Below are positions 35,301 through 43,907 of a stretch of DNA of 64,000 nucleotides, piece after piece (the first letter of the stretch is position 1; each line of letters opens with the position of its first letter). Position numbers and translations under genes: made by a program. Source of the stretch: Halopseudomonas pachastrellae. Its GTDB lineage: Bacteria > Pseudomonadota > Gammaproteobacteria > Pseudomonadales > Pseudomonadaceae. The DNA lies in the NCBI RefSeq assembly GCF_900114765.1, contig NZ_FOUD01000009.1:101363-165362 (forward strand), written 5' to 3'. Below the pieces are notes generated by a model, which had not been told where the DNA came from, did not search any database, and worked only from the letters and a program-made list of their open reading frames with translations.

Positions 35301-37150
35301 GATTCTTCTGGCTTGCTGAGCTGCGAGCGGTTGCGCCCGCCGGACTTGGCCTGGTAAAGCGCCGTGTCGGCCTGATGGACCAGGTCGTGCGGGCTCCATT
35401 GCGGTTGCGGTATCAGGCTGGCCGCGCCAATGCTGACTGTCAGGCGTCCGTGCTCCACGGTAGTGTGCGGATGCCGGATATTCAGTTTGGCGATGGCGTT
35501 ATGAATACGCTCGGCAACCTGCAGGCATTGACTGGCGCCCGCGCCCGGCAAAATGACGGCAAATTCCTCCCCGCCGTAGCGGCACACGCAATCTCCCTCG
35601 CGCATCAGGCAGCTGTTCAGCGCAGTGGCAACCTGCTGCAGCGCATCGTCCCCGGCCTGGTGTCCCAGCTCATCGTTAAAGTGCTTGAAGTGATCCACAT
35701 CCAGCATCAGCAGCCCAAGCGGCGTCTGCTCGCGCCGCAGGCGTCGCCATTCGCTGATCAGGGTCTTGTCAAAGTAGCGCCGGTTGAACAGGCCGGTGAG
35801 TCCGTCCTGGTGCGAGAGCTGCTGCAGGCGTGCCGCCAGTTGCAGTTGCTCGCTGTTGTCGCGCCCCACGCAGATCAGGTAGTCGCGGCCCAGGCGGCGC
35901 AGGTGACGTACGCTGACTTCCAGCGGCCGGGTCTGGCCGTCGCGTCTTGTCACCCGTTTCTGGTAGATGGCATCGCCCTGGCTGTGAATCATGCTGCTCA
36001 GTTCTTTCAGCCACGTGATCGCGCCGGGCATGATGTCGTTGGGCGCGATGCGCAGAATCTCGCGCAGCTCCGCTTCGCTGTAGCCGAGACTTTGCCAGCA
36101 GGTACGGTTGAGATAGACGACCTCAAGCGGCTCCAGCCCCAGTATGAACAGGGCGTCGTGGCTGTGGTCGGTCATGTCGTGGATGAGCTTGAGCCGAGCC
36201 TGGTTGTGCTGCAGGGTTTCCTCAGTCTCCTGGCGGCGCTTTATCTCGGCCTGCAGTTGATGATTGCTGCGCGCCAATTGCTGGCTGCGCTGGGCGCCGC
36301 GCCCGGCCAGCATGAGTGAAATACACAGCAGCAGTGCGGCCAGCGCGCCGGAGATTACAACCATCAGTGGCAGCTGTGTGGTGGTACTGGCGAGTAGTTG
36401 ATCGGTGGGGCGCATGACCAGTACAAAGTTGCTGTTGTCGGCCAGAGTGACCGGGCTGCTGACACTCCATGGAGCAGCCTGATCGTCGCTCTCGGCGCGG
36501 TACAGCGCCTTGCCGTTTTCCTCAAAGCGCAGGCTCCGATCTGCTGCCCGCAGCTCGCTGAGCAGATCGTTGATCAATACCTCGACGCGAAAGATGCCCA
36601 GCAAAAAGCCATCAAAGCGGCGCACATCGCCGCTGATGCGGTGCAGCGGTATGTAGTAGGCGAGCCCCAATCCGCCCTGCACCAGCTCAAAGGAGTTGCT
36701 CAGGCGTGGCTGGCCGCTGTCTCGTGCTGCCAGCAGAAATGGGTAGTTGGGGTGGGTCGGCTTGTAGGTCAGGCCAATGGCCGCCTCGTTGCCGCGAAGT
36801 GGCTCGATCCAGCGCATGCGAAAGCTGGCGTCCAGCCACTCGATGGCCTGAAGGTTGTCATCGTCGCGTAGCAGCTGTGCGGCGTTGGCGGTCCACAGGT
36901 CTCGGCTTTCGCGGTGTTGTGGCCAGCGTTCGGCTAGGCGCACCAGGGTGGCGGCCTGTTGCTCGAAGCGGGTTTGGATCTGATGGGCGAGGGCGTCGGC
37001 CTCCAGTTGCAGGCGCGCGCGGGCTTGCTCTTGCTCTGCGTTCAGCAGTGCTTGCCACAGCAGGTACAGGGCTAATGCCAGGATGCAGAACAGCGCAAGA
37101 ACCAGTCGCGGAAACTGTTTGATTGGCGTGGGCATGGCATTAGCGGGCAT
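35288..37150 (-). CDS. CHASE1-PAS-GGDEF diguanylate cyclase
   Basis: A 620-residue membrane sensor: TM1 (residues 14-34), a periplasmic CHASE1-like region of about 210 residues, TM2 near residue 260, a coiled segment, a PAS domain (from about 320, LKLIHDMTDHSHDALFI), and a GGDEF domain starting near HQDGLTGLFNRRYF. The motif is GGEEF in CRYGGEEFAVILPG, with REGD five residues before it, an RxxD inhibitory site. It should be an active, feedback-inhibited cyclic di-GMP synthase. The ligand is unknown. The start is the ATG at 37150 with AGAGAA upstream. Confidence 0.9.
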   Translation of the reverse strand: MPANAMPTPIKQFPRLVLALFCILALALYLLWQALLNAEQEQARARLQLEADALAHQIQTRFEQQAATLVRLAERWPQHRESRDLWTANAAQLLRDDDNLQAIEWLDASFRMRWIEPLRGNEAAIGLTYKPTHPNYPFLLAARDSGQPRLSNSFELVQGGLGLAYYIPLHRISGDVRRFDGFLLGIFRVEVLINDLLSELRAADRSLRFEENGKALYRAESDDQAAPWSVSSPVTLADNSNFVLVMRPTDQLLASTTTQLPLMVVISGALAALLLCISLMLAGRGAQRSQQLARSNHQLQAEIKRRQETEETLQHNQARLKLIHDMTDHSHDALFILGLEPLEVVYLNRTCWQSLGYSEAELREILRIAPNDIMPGAITWLKELSSMIHSQGDAIYQKRVTRRDGQTRPLEVSVRHLRRLGRDYLICVGRDNSEQLQLAARLQQLSHQDGLTGLFNRRYFDKTLISEWRRLRREQTPLGLLMLDVDHFKHFNDELGHQAGDDALQQVATALNSCLMREGDCVCRYGGEEFAVILPGAGASQCLQVAERIHNAIAKLNIRHPHTTVEHGRLTVSIGAASLIPQPQWSPHDLVHQADTALYQAKSGGRNRSQLSKPEESQPR

Positions 37151-37247
37151 GGCTGTTCTCTAAACGACAGAAGCTGGGCTATTCCGCGTGTTGTTGCCCA
37201 GCTTCGTTGTCATAGTGATAGCACAGTGCTTGCAGCCAGACCAGTGC

Positions 37248-37703
37248 CTAGCTGCGTGCAGCTGCCAGCATAATCTGCCACTGCTCTGGTTCTACAGGCA
37301 TGACCGACAGGCGGCTGCCGCGCTGCAGCAAGGCCAGCCCCTCCAGGCCGGCCAGCGCGCGTAGCTGGTCGAGGCTGAACAGACGCGGGAACTTTTCTTC
37401 AAAGGCGACGTCCACCGCGACCCACGGAAGGCGATCCTCGCTGGCCCGGGCGTCGTGATACGGATTGTTCGGATCCAGCGCTGTGCGGTCGGGGTAGGGG
37501 GCGCTGGTAATACGGCCGATTCCGGCCAGCCCCGGCGGTTGGCAGCTGGAGTGGTAGAACAGAAAGCTGTCGCCGGGCTGCATGTCGCGCATGAAATTGC
37601 GCGCCTGATAGTTGCGGACCCCATCCCAGACGCCCTGCTGCAGGCGCTGCAGGTCGTCGATCGAGAAGGCGTCGGGTTCGGACTTGAGCAGCCAGTAGGC
37701 CAT
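37248..37703 (-). CDS. EVE-domain (modified-nucleobase-binding-like) protein
   Basis: A 151-residue single-domain EVE protein. MAYWLLKSEPDAFSIDDL, WDGVRNYQARNFMRDM and FLFYHSSCQPPGLAGIGRI are the family hallmarks. EVE domains belong to the PUA-like fold and are thought to bind modified bases in RNA or DNA; a stand-alone copy with no adjacent restriction or defence gene, as here, is usual in proteobacteria. AGGGAA precedes the ATG. Confidence 0.92.
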   Translation of the reverse strand: MAYWLLKSEPDAFSIDDLQRLQQGVWDGVRNYQARNFMRDMQPGDSFLFYHSSCQPPGLAGIGRITSAPYPDRTALDPNNPYHDARASEDRLPWVAVDVAFEEKFPRLFSLDQLRALAGLEGLALLQRGSRLSVMPVEPEQWQIMLAAARS

Positions 37704-37839
37704 GATATGTTCCCTGTTTGTTGACAGATTTGTGACAAGGGTGTAGGTAAACGTTCGATACGCAGCGACAATTAGTCTCATTCGGGGGGCGCTGCGTAAT
37801 TCATATTATTAGATTGCCGTAATCGTCAGGAGGCAACGC

Positions 37840-37965
37840 GTGCGACGCAAACCAGATTTGCTGTGGGTATTGGTTATCGTATTCGGGTTGGGGGTGGTGA
37901 CCACGGGGTATACCCAGAGTTACCTTGACCGCAGCGCTGAGACACAAATGCAGCGCGCGCCCTGA
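37840..37965 (+). CDS. 41-residue single-pass membrane peptide
   Basis: A short reading frame with a GTG start preceded by a perfect AGGAGG at 37828-37833. It encodes a positively charged start (MRRKPDLLW), one strongly hydrophobic segment (VLVIVFGLGVVTTGYT) and a short polar tail, the layout of a regulatory or stabilising small membrane protein. It is too short for most gene finders. Its TGA abuts the ygfA stop on the opposite strand with no gap (TGATCA). Confidence 0.7.
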   Translation: MRRKPDLLWVLVIVFGLGVVTTGYTQSYLDRSAETQMQRAP

Positions 37966-38553
37966 TCAGGGGCGGCGGTCGGTGACAACGGCGTCGAGCG
38001 GGATATCCCAGCTCGCGCCATCCAGATGTTCAACTTGTTGACAGTGGTGCGCCAGCCCCAGCAAGCGCGGCCTGCGCGTGTGGGTGCGCCAGCGTCGCCA
38101 GGCAAAGGCCCGGTCGTAGAAGCCGCCACCCATGCCCAGGCGGTTGCCCGCCGCATCAAACCCCACGAGTGGTAATAACACCAGATCAAGACGCCAGGCT
38201 TTCACCTGCAGGGTTCGCTGCGCCCGTGGCTCGCGTATGCCAAAGCGATTGTGCTGCCAGAGCTGGCCTGTGATCAGGCGCTGAAAACGCATGGCTGTGC
38301 TGGGCCAGCGGCTGAGTACCGGCAGGTAGCAGTGCTTGCCCAGGCGCCGGGCGTGCTGCATCAGTGGTGCGGGGTCGATCTCGCCATCGTTGGCCAGGTA
38401 AAAGGCGATATGCCGGGCGCGTATGAACCGCAGGTCCTGGGCCATGGCGCGCTGCAGACGGCGTGCGGCGGCGCGTTGCTGGGCGCGGCTGAGCGCGCGG
38501 CGGCGTTGGCGCAGTTGACGTCGTAATTGGGCGCGTGAAACAGGCTGGTTCAT
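37966..38553 (-). CDS. ygfA: 5-formyltetrahydrofolate cyclo-ligase
   Basis: A 195-residue enzyme (also called fau) that converts 5-formyl-THF to 5,10-methenyl-THF with ATP. The N-terminal helix is Arg-rich (LRRQLRQRRRALSRAQQR), and the signature LVGFDAAGNRLGMGGGFYDR forms the phosphate-binding loop. It lies downstream of the 6S RNA, as in E. coli where the two are co-transcribed; there is no clear Shine-Dalgarno before the ATG, so translation may depend on processing of the joint transcript. Confidence 0.94.
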   Translation of the reverse strand: MNQPVSRAQLRRQLRQRRRALSRAQQRAAARRLQRAMAQDLRFIRARHIAFYLANDGEIDPAPLMQHARRLGKHCYLPVLSRWPSTAMRFQRLITGQLWQHNRFGIREPRAQRTLQVKAWRLDLVLLPLVGFDAAGNRLGMGGGFYDRAFAWRRWRTHTRRPRLLGLAHHCQQVEHLDGASWDIPLDAVVTDRRP

Positions 38554-38563
38554 GCTGAAAGGA

Positions 38564-38737
38564 GTCCCCAGAGTGCCGCTGCCGGGTTAGCCCTTGAACC
38601 CGAAAGTTCAAGGCGGAGAATACGGCGATACCTCAGGCTTTCCGTCATGCGGACATGCACACTGGCACCGCGCGTAGTCCCCTGGTACAGGAGTATCGGC
38701 TCAGGGACATCTCCGGCTGGCCAACACCCCAGGGACG
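38564..38737 (-). ncRNA. ssrS: 6S RNA
   Basis: The sequence on the minus strand has the conserved 6S features: CCAGCCGGAGATGTCCCTGA then GCCGATACTCC in the 5' strand, a large central bubble, and GCCTTGAACTTTCGGGTTCA and AGGGCTAACCCGGCAGCGGC in the 3' part, with complementary 5' and 3' ends. It lies between zapA and ygfA, the standard position. 6S RNA mimics an open promoter and binds sigma-70 RNA polymerase in stationary phase. Ends are estimated from the -10 box and pairing, so accurate to a few bases. Confidence 0.9.
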
Positions 38738-38743
38738 GGAGTA

Positions 38744-38749
38744 ACTATA
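38744..38749 (-). promoter_or_regulatory. -10 box (TATAGT) of the 6S RNA promoter
   Basis: TATAGT on the minus strand lies 6-7 bp before the estimated 5' end of 6S RNA. The -35 region TCGAAG, at 17-bp spacing, is a weak match. Confidence 0.55.
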
Positions 38750-38810
38750 CAGAAGTTTGTCGCCGACTTCGATGGTTGTTTGCTCGTGCCGCGTGCGCGC
38801 AGGGCAGCAG

Positions 38811-39113
38811 TTAGCTCTGGTGGCCTTCCAACGCCTGGTCCAGGCGTTTGACCAGCTCGCTGATCTGGGCCTGCTGGGCGCTAAGGTCTGCGGTTTGCTG
38901 ATGGCTGCCGGTGAGCATGTCGTGGCTGATATTCAGCGCGGCCATGACGGCAATACGCTCGACACCGACCACCTTGCCGCTGTTGCGGATGTCGCGCATG
39001 GTGGTGTCCAGATGGCGTGCAGCCTGCTCCAGATTGGAGCGCTCTTCCGGCGGGCAGCTGACGCGGTATTCCTTGTCGAGGATGTGCAGGGTGACGGTCA
39101 GGGGTTGGCTCAT
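38811..39113 (-). CDS. zapA: Cell division protein ZapA
   Basis: A 100-residue protein that cross-links FtsZ filaments at the division ring. VTLHILDKEYRVSCPPEER starts the globular domain; LEQAARHLDTTMRDIRNSG and VERIAVMAALNISHDML are family hallmarks; the C-terminal ~45 residues form a coiled coil. The gene is coupled to the upstream small coiled-coil gene by a 4-bp overlap (ATGA). Confidence 0.94.
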   Translation of the reverse strand: MSQPLTVTLHILDKEYRVSCPPEERSNLEQAARHLDTTMRDIRNSGKVVGVERIAVMAALNISHDMLTGSHQQTADLSAQQAQISELVKRLDQALEGHQS

Positions 39114-39328
39114 GAGTCGTGCTCCAGGGATTTGAGTCGCAGAATCATGGCTTCGACCTTCTGACGGGCCAAATCGTTCTTTTCAATTAACTGCAGTCGT
39201 TCATCGCGCCACAAACGCTCCTGCGCCTGCAGGTGCTGATTCTGCAGTTTCAGCTGGTCGCACAGATCAATCAGCTGGCTGATGCGCTGGGTCAGTGCCT
39301 GGATATCCAAATCGTCCATTGCCGCCAT
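39110..39328 (-). CDS. TIGR02449-family coiled-coil protein, ZapB-like
   Basis: A 72-residue, almost wholly coiled-coil protein (LTQRISQLIDLCDQLKLQNQ onwards), found directly upstream of zapA in Pseudomonas-like genomes. Size and composition resemble ZapB, which bundles with ZapA at the division site, but homology to it is not shown here. The ATG at 39328 has GGGAAG upstream; an alternative ATG is nine bases later. Confidence 0.85.
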   Translation of the reverse strand: MAAMDDLDIQALTQRISQLIDLCDQLKLQNQHLQAQERLWRDERLQLIEKNDLARQKVEAMILRLKSLEHDS

Positions 39329-39352
39329 TCTGTCTTCCCGGGGGGTTGAGCC

Positions 39353-39381
39353 ACTATAGAGGCGCCCTGCAGGGTGGTCAA
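39353..39381 (-). promoter_or_regulatory. Sigma-70 promoter of the TIGR02449-zapA operon
   Basis: On the minus strand TTGACC (39376-39381) and TATAGT (39353-39358) are separated by exactly 17 bp, a near-consensus promoter 25 bp before the first start codon. The rest of the 237-bp divergent gap to ygfB shows no gene. Confidence 0.75.
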
Positions 39382-39565
39382 ACCCGCAGCCGGTGGCTGC
39401 CTGGGGCGGCTGGCCGGCGCTGCATCAGCGGCCCGGGCGGTAGATTTAAACCGCTGCGCACAGGCACAATAGCCCCATTGGGTTCACCCGCTGCAATGCG
39501 GTGCCGGCGACAGCATACCTGTATCCGCGCCGCTCGGCAGCGACTGTTTTTTGTGGGAGCACCGC

Positions 39566-40138
39566 ATGGCCTTGATGCACGCTGTATTTGACTACGACCG
39601 TTACGCGCAGATCTGCAGTGATCTGGCTGCCGTGGGCCGTCCGCCTGAACTGCACGGCCACCTGGTTGGCCGCCTGAGCGCCGGTTCGCGCCTGGATCAC
39701 ACCACCTGGCTGAATGTTGCCCAGGAGTTGCTGGACGGGCGCGGCAGTCTGTCCGAGGCCGGCAAGGTTGCGCTGATCCAGCTCTACGACGCCAGTCTTG
39801 CCGAGCTGGCCGGCAGCGGCTTCAGCCTGACCTTGTTGCTGCCTGACGATGACGCCGGTATCGACCTGCGCACCGCCGCGCTGGGGCAGTGGTGCGACGG
39901 CTTTCTGGCCGGCTTTGGCCTGGTCGAGCGCAGCGCCGAGCTGAGCGAGGAGGCCGATGGCGTGCTGCGTGATTTTGCCGCCATTGCCCAGGTGCAGTCC
40001 GATCTGGATGACTCCGAAGGTAACGAGGTCGACTTCATGGAGGTCATGGAATACGTGCGCATGGCCACACTGATGGTGTTCAGCGAATGTCAGAGCAATG
40101 ATAAGCAACAGGACGCCCCGCCCGCCGCACTGCATTGA
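39566..40138 (+). CDS. ygfB: YgfB/UPF0149 family protein
   Basis: A 190-residue helical protein. The core HGHLVGRLSAGSRLDHTTWL, FSLTLLLPDDDAGIDLRTAA, LGQWCDGFLAGFGLV and VDFMEVMEYVRMATLMVF matches UPF0149. In Pseudomonas aeruginosa YgfB represses a programmed-death/ampDh3 pathway and affects beta-lactam resistance. Start ATG 39566 with GGGAG 9 nt upstream. It begins the ygfB-pepP-ubiH-ubiI operon. Confidence 0.93.
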   Translation: MALMHAVFDYDRYAQICSDLAAVGRPPELHGHLVGRLSAGSRLDHTTWLNVAQELLDGRGSLSEAGKVALIQLYDASLAELAGSGFSLTLLLPDDDAGIDLRTAALGQWCDGFLAGFGLVERSAELSEEADGVLRDFAAIAQVQSDLDDSEGNEVDFMEVMEYVRMATLMVFSECQSNDKQQDAPPAALH

Positions 40139-40149
40139 TTGAGGTGAAG

Positions 40150-41484
40150 ATGCGAATCAGCAAGCAGGAATATGCCCGCCGCCGCAAGGCGCTGATGAAC
40201 CAGATGGAAGCCAACAGCATTGCCGTGCTGCCGGCGGCCCAGGTGTTTATCCGTAACCGTGATGTCGAGCACAACTACCGCCAGGACAGCGATTTTCAGT
40301 ATCTTACCGGCTTCCCCGAGCCTGAGGCCGTGGCTGTTCTGATTCCCGGCCGCGAGCACGGCGAATATGTGCTGTTCTGCCGCGAGAAGGACAAGGAGCG
40401 CGAGCTGTGGGATGGCTATCGTGCCGGGCAAGAGGGTGCGGTCGTCGAGTACGGCGCCAATGACGCGTTCCCCATCAGTGATATCGACGACATTCTGCCC
40501 GGGCTGATTGAGGGTCGCGAGCGCGTCTATTACGCCATGGGTGCCAACGCCGAGTTTGATCGCCGGCTGACCAACTGGATCAACCTGATTCGCAGCAAGG
40601 CGCGCCTGGGCGCGCAGCCGCCGAAGGAGTTTGTCGCGCTGGATCACCTGCTGCACGACATGCGTCTGTACAAGAGCGCCGGTGAGCAGAAGGTCATGCA
40701 GGCTGCGGCCGATATCTCTGCCGAGGCCCATGTGCGGGCCATGCAGTTCTGCCGTCCCGGTTGCTACGAGTACCAGCTCGAAGCCGAGCTGCAGCACTGC
40801 TTCATGCACCACGGCAGCCGCTCACCGGCCTATTCCTCCATTGTTGCCGCCGGCAAGAACGCCTGCATCCTGCATTACACCGAGAACACCGCGCAGGTAC
40901 GCGATGGCGATCTGGTGCTGATTGATGCCGGCTGCGAGCTGGACTGCTACGCCAGCGACATTACCCGTACTTTCCCGGCCAACGGCAAGTTCAGCCCCGA
41001 GCAACGCGCCATTTACGACATCGTGCTGGCGGCGCAGGAGGCGGCCATGGCGGTGATCGGGCCTGAGCACAGCTGGAACGAATCTCACGACGCCAGTGTG
41101 CGCGCTATCACCGCTGGGCTGGTCGAGCTGGGCCTGCTGCAAGGCGATGTTGACGCCTTGATCGCCGGTGAGGCCTATCGTCGCTTCTACATGCACCGCC
41201 TCGGCCACTGGCTGGGTATGGACGTGCACGACGTGGGTGAATACCGCGTTGGTGGCGTCTGGCGCCAGCTGGAGCCGGGCATGGTGATGACCGTGGAACC
41301 CGGCATCTACATCTCGCCAGATGATGACAGCGTGCCGCGCAAGTGGCGCGGTATCGGCGTGCGGATCGAAGACGATGTAGTGGTGACCAAAACCGGCTAC
41401 GAGGTGCTGACGGCCAAGGTGCCCAAGGACCCCGACGAGATTGAGGCGCTGATGGCCGCTGCACGTCAGGCTGAGCCTGCGTGA
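40150..41484 (+). CDS. pepP: Xaa-Pro aminopeptidase P
   Basis: A 444-residue pita-bread aminopeptidase that removes N-terminal residues preceding proline. The two-metal ligands are visible: Asp in LIDAGCELDCYASDITRTF (two), His in HRLGHWLGMDVHD, Glu in VEPGIYISP and Glu in RIEDDVVVT. The N-terminal creatinase-like domain covers residues 1-170. GAGGTG precedes the ATG at 40150. Its stop overlaps the ubiH start by 4 bp (GTGA). Confidence 0.95.
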   Translation: MRISKQEYARRRKALMNQMEANSIAVLPAAQVFIRNRDVEHNYRQDSDFQYLTGFPEPEAVAVLIPGREHGEYVLFCREKDKERELWDGYRAGQEGAVVEYGANDAFPISDIDDILPGLIEGRERVYYAMGANAEFDRRLTNWINLIRSKARLGAQPPKEFVALDHLLHDMRLYKSAGEQKVMQAAADISAEAHVRAMQFCRPGCYEYQLEAELQHCFMHHGSRSPAYSSIVAAGKNACILHYTENTAQVRDGDLVLIDAGCELDCYASDITRTFPANGKFSPEQRAIYDIVLAAQEAAMAVIGPEHSWNESHDASVRAITAGLVELGLLQGDVDALIAGEAYRRFYMHRLGHWLGMDVHDVGEYRVGGVWRQLEPGMVMTVEPGIYISPDDDSVPRKWRGIGVRIEDDVVVTKTGYEVLTAKVPKDPDEIEALMAAARQAEPA

Positions 41485-42677
41485 GCCGCCGCATCAGCAT
41501 TGTTGGTGGCGGCATGGTCGGCGCCAGCCTGGCGCTGGCGTTGCAGCCACAGGCCAGACAGCGCGGCTGGCGCATCGAGTTGATCGAAGCGCAGCCGCCG
41601 GCCAGTGGTGCACTGCAACCGAGTTTTGATGCGCGCTCCACGGCGCTGTCCCACGGCAGTCGGCTGTTGTTCGAACGGTTGGGCGTGTGGGCGGGCGTGC
41701 AGGCCGAGGCGGCGCCCGAGCCGATCCGGCAGATTCATGTATCTGACCGCGGTCATCCGGGTGTTACCCGTCTGCATGCCGAGCAGGAGCGGGTGCCGGC
41801 GCTCGGCTATGTTGTCGAAAACGCACAGCTGGGCCGAGCGCTGCTGGGCGCGCTGGACGAGCGGGTGGTGCAGTGGCAGGCGCCGGCGCGGGTTGTGCGC
41901 GCCGAGCCGGCCCGTACTGGCTGGTTGCTGCAGGTCGAGCAGGACGGGCAGTTGCACGAGCAAGCGACTGATCTGCTGGTGCTGGCCGATGGTGGCCGCT
42001 CGGGGCTGCTGGAGCAGTTGGGCATCCACCGCCAGGTGCGCCCTTACGGGCAGACCGCCATTATCGCCAATATCACCAGCAGCCAAGGGCATGCGGGTGT
42101 GGCCTATGAGCGCTTCACCGAGAGCGGCCCGTTGGCGCTGCTGCCGATGTCCGCCGGGCGCAGTGCGCTGGTGTGGACCCAGCCCGAGGCGCAGGCTGAG
42201 GATGTGATGGCGCTGTCTGACGCAGCCTTTTTGCACGCGCTGCAGGACGCGTTTGGCTTTCGCATGGGTGCGCTCAAGCGCGTCGGTGCACGTCACAGTT
42301 ATCCGCTCAGTCTGATCGAGGCCGAAGAGCAGGTGCGCACCGGGCTGGTGGTGCTGGGTAATGCAGCGCACAGCCTGCATCCGATTGCCGGCCAGGGATT
42401 CAACCTCAGCCTGCGCGATGTCATGGCGCTGGCCGATACGCTGTCCGGCGCCGCGTCCGATCAGTCACCGGGTGAGTTGGCGCTGCTCAATGGCTATCTG
42501 CAGCGCCAGCGCCAGGATCAGCAACAGACCATTGCTTTCAGTGACGGTCTGACGCGCCTGTTCAGCAATCGCAGGCCGGTGCTGGCGGCCGGGCGCAACC
42601 TCGGGTTGCTGGGGATGGATATCGTCGCGCCGCTGAAGTCGGTCTTCGCCCGGCAGGCAATGGGACTCAAGGGATAG
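41481..42677 (+). CDS. ubiH: 2-octaprenyl-6-methoxyphenyl hydroxylase (ubiquinone synthesis)
   Basis: A 398-residue FAD monooxygenase for ring hydroxylation in ubiquinone synthesis. FAD motif RISIVGGGMVGASLALALQP, the DG motif VLADGGRSGLLEQLGI and the second FAD motif VVLGNAAHSLHPIAGQGFNL are intact. It is translationally coupled to pepP through a GTG start overlapping the pepP stop. The order pepP-ubiH-ubiI matches E. coli and Pseudomonas, which supports the UbiH call over its paralogues. Confidence 0.92.
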   Translation: MSRRISIVGGGMVGASLALALQPQARQRGWRIELIEAQPPASGALQPSFDARSTALSHGSRLLFERLGVWAGVQAEAAPEPIRQIHVSDRGHPGVTRLHAEQERVPALGYVVENAQLGRALLGALDERVVQWQAPARVVRAEPARTGWLLQVEQDGQLHEQATDLLVLADGGRSGLLEQLGIHRQVRPYGQTAIIANITSSQGHAGVAYERFTESGPLALLPMSAGRSALVWTQPEAQAEDVMALSDAAFLHALQDAFGFRMGALKRVGARHSYPLSLIEAEEQVRTGLVVLGNAAHSLHPIAGQGFNLSLRDVMALADTLSGAASDQSPGELALLNGYLQRQRQDQQQTIAFSDGLTRLFSNRRPVLAAGRNLGLLGMDIVAPLKSVFARQAMGLKG

Positions 42678-42680
42678 GGC

Positions 42681-43907
42681 ATGCAAAGCGGACAATTTGA
42701 TCTGATCGTCGTCGGGGCCGGTATGGTCGGCTCGGTACTGGCCTGTGCGCTGGTGGGCAAGGGGCTGCGTCTGGCACTGCTGGACGCCCAGCCGCTCGCG
42801 GCGCTACCCGAACCGCGCAGCGCCTCGGGCTACGACCCGCGTGTCAGTGCGCTGAGTGCGGCCTCCGAGCAGATCCTGCGCGCTGTCGGCGCCTGGCAGC
42901 GGATTCCGGCGGAGCGTCTTTGCGCCTACCGGCACATGTGTGTCTGGGATGCAGAGGGCACTGGTGAGGTGCGCTTTGATGCTGACGCGCTGAGCGAGCC
43001 GCGCCTCGGGCATATTGTCGAGAACTGGCAGGTGCAGAACGCACTGCTGGCTCGCCTGCAGGAGACCGATGTGAGCTTGCTGGGCGAAAGCCGGGTGCAA
43101 GGCCTGGTGCGCGAAGACGAGGGCTGGCGGCTGAACCTGGACGATGGCCGGCAGCTGCGCGCGCCGCTGGTGCTGGGCGCAGATGGCGCACGCTCCCGGC
43201 TGCGTGATCTGGCCGGTTTTGCCATGCGCGAGTGGGACTATCTGCACCACGCGGTAGTGACCACGATCGAGCTGGACCAGCCCCATCAGGACACCGCCTG
43301 GCAGCGCTTTTTGCCGAGCGGGCCACTGGCCTATCTGCCGTTGCCGCCGCGCGACGGCCGGCATTTCTGCTCGATTGTCTGGTCGCTGTTGCCGGACGCT
43401 GCCGAGCGCGTCATGGCGCTGAATGATCAGGCCTTCTGTCTGGCTCTGACCGAGGCGTTGGAAGGCCGTCTTGGCGCGGTAAAAGCCGCTGATCCGCGGG
43501 TCTGCATTCCGCTGCGCCAGCGCCATGCCAAACGCTACGTCATGCCGGGGCTGGCGCTGCTGGGGGACGCCGCGCACAGTATTCATCCGCTGGCAGGGCA
43601 GGGGGTTAATCTCGGCTTTCTTGACGCTGCCCAACTGGCTGATGTGCTGCTGGCTGCCCGCGAGCGCGGAGAGGCTATTGCCGATCTGGCGGTACTGGAG
43701 CGTTACGAGCGCGCGCGCATGGGCAACAACCTGGCGGTGATGGCGGCTATGGAGGGCTTTGAGCGGCTGTTTCACGCCGATGCGTTGCCGCTGCGCTGGC
43801 TGCGCAACGCTGGCATGCAGCTGTTTGACCGTGCGCCGCTGCTCAAGGCGCGGGTCATGCGTCAGGCAATGGGGCTGGATGGCGAGTTGCCAAGCCTGGC
43901 GCGCTAG
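42681..43907 (+). CDS. ubiI: UbiI/VisC-family FAD hydroxylase (ubiquinone synthesis)
   Basis: A 408-residue monooxygenase of the same family as UbiH. Motifs: LIVVGAGMVGSVLACALVGK, LGADGARSRLRDLAGF and LALLGDAAHSIHPLAGQGVN. In E. coli UbiI hydroxylates ring position C5. It starts 3 bp after the ubiH stop. Its TAG stop (43905-43907) is the first three bases of a palindromic element, so the natural C-terminus may have been a little different. UbiF/UbiM-type roles cannot be excluded. Confidence 0.88.
   Translation: MQSGQFDLIVVGAGMVGSVLACALVGKGLRLALLDAQPLAALPEPRSASGYDPRVSALSAASEQILRAVGAWQRIPAERLCAYRHMCVWDAEGTGEVRFDADALSEPRLGHIVENWQVQNALLARLQETDVSLLGESRVQGLVREDEGWRLNLDDGRQLRAPLVLGADGARSRLRDLAGFAMREWDYLHHAVVTTIELDQPHQDTAWQRFLPSGPLAYLPLPPRDGRHFCSIVWSLLPDAAERVMALNDQAFCLALTEALEGRLGAVKAADPRVCIPLRQRHAKRYVMPGLALLGDAAHSIHPLAGQGVNLGFLDAAQLADVLLAARERGEAIADLAVLERYERARMGNNLAVMAAMEGFERLFHADALPLRWLRNAGMQLFDRAPLLKARVMRQAMGLDGELPSLAR

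Noticed and set aside
33819..35399. A 526-residue frame antisense to ilvA
   Set aside because: Shadow frame; ilvA is complete with all domains.
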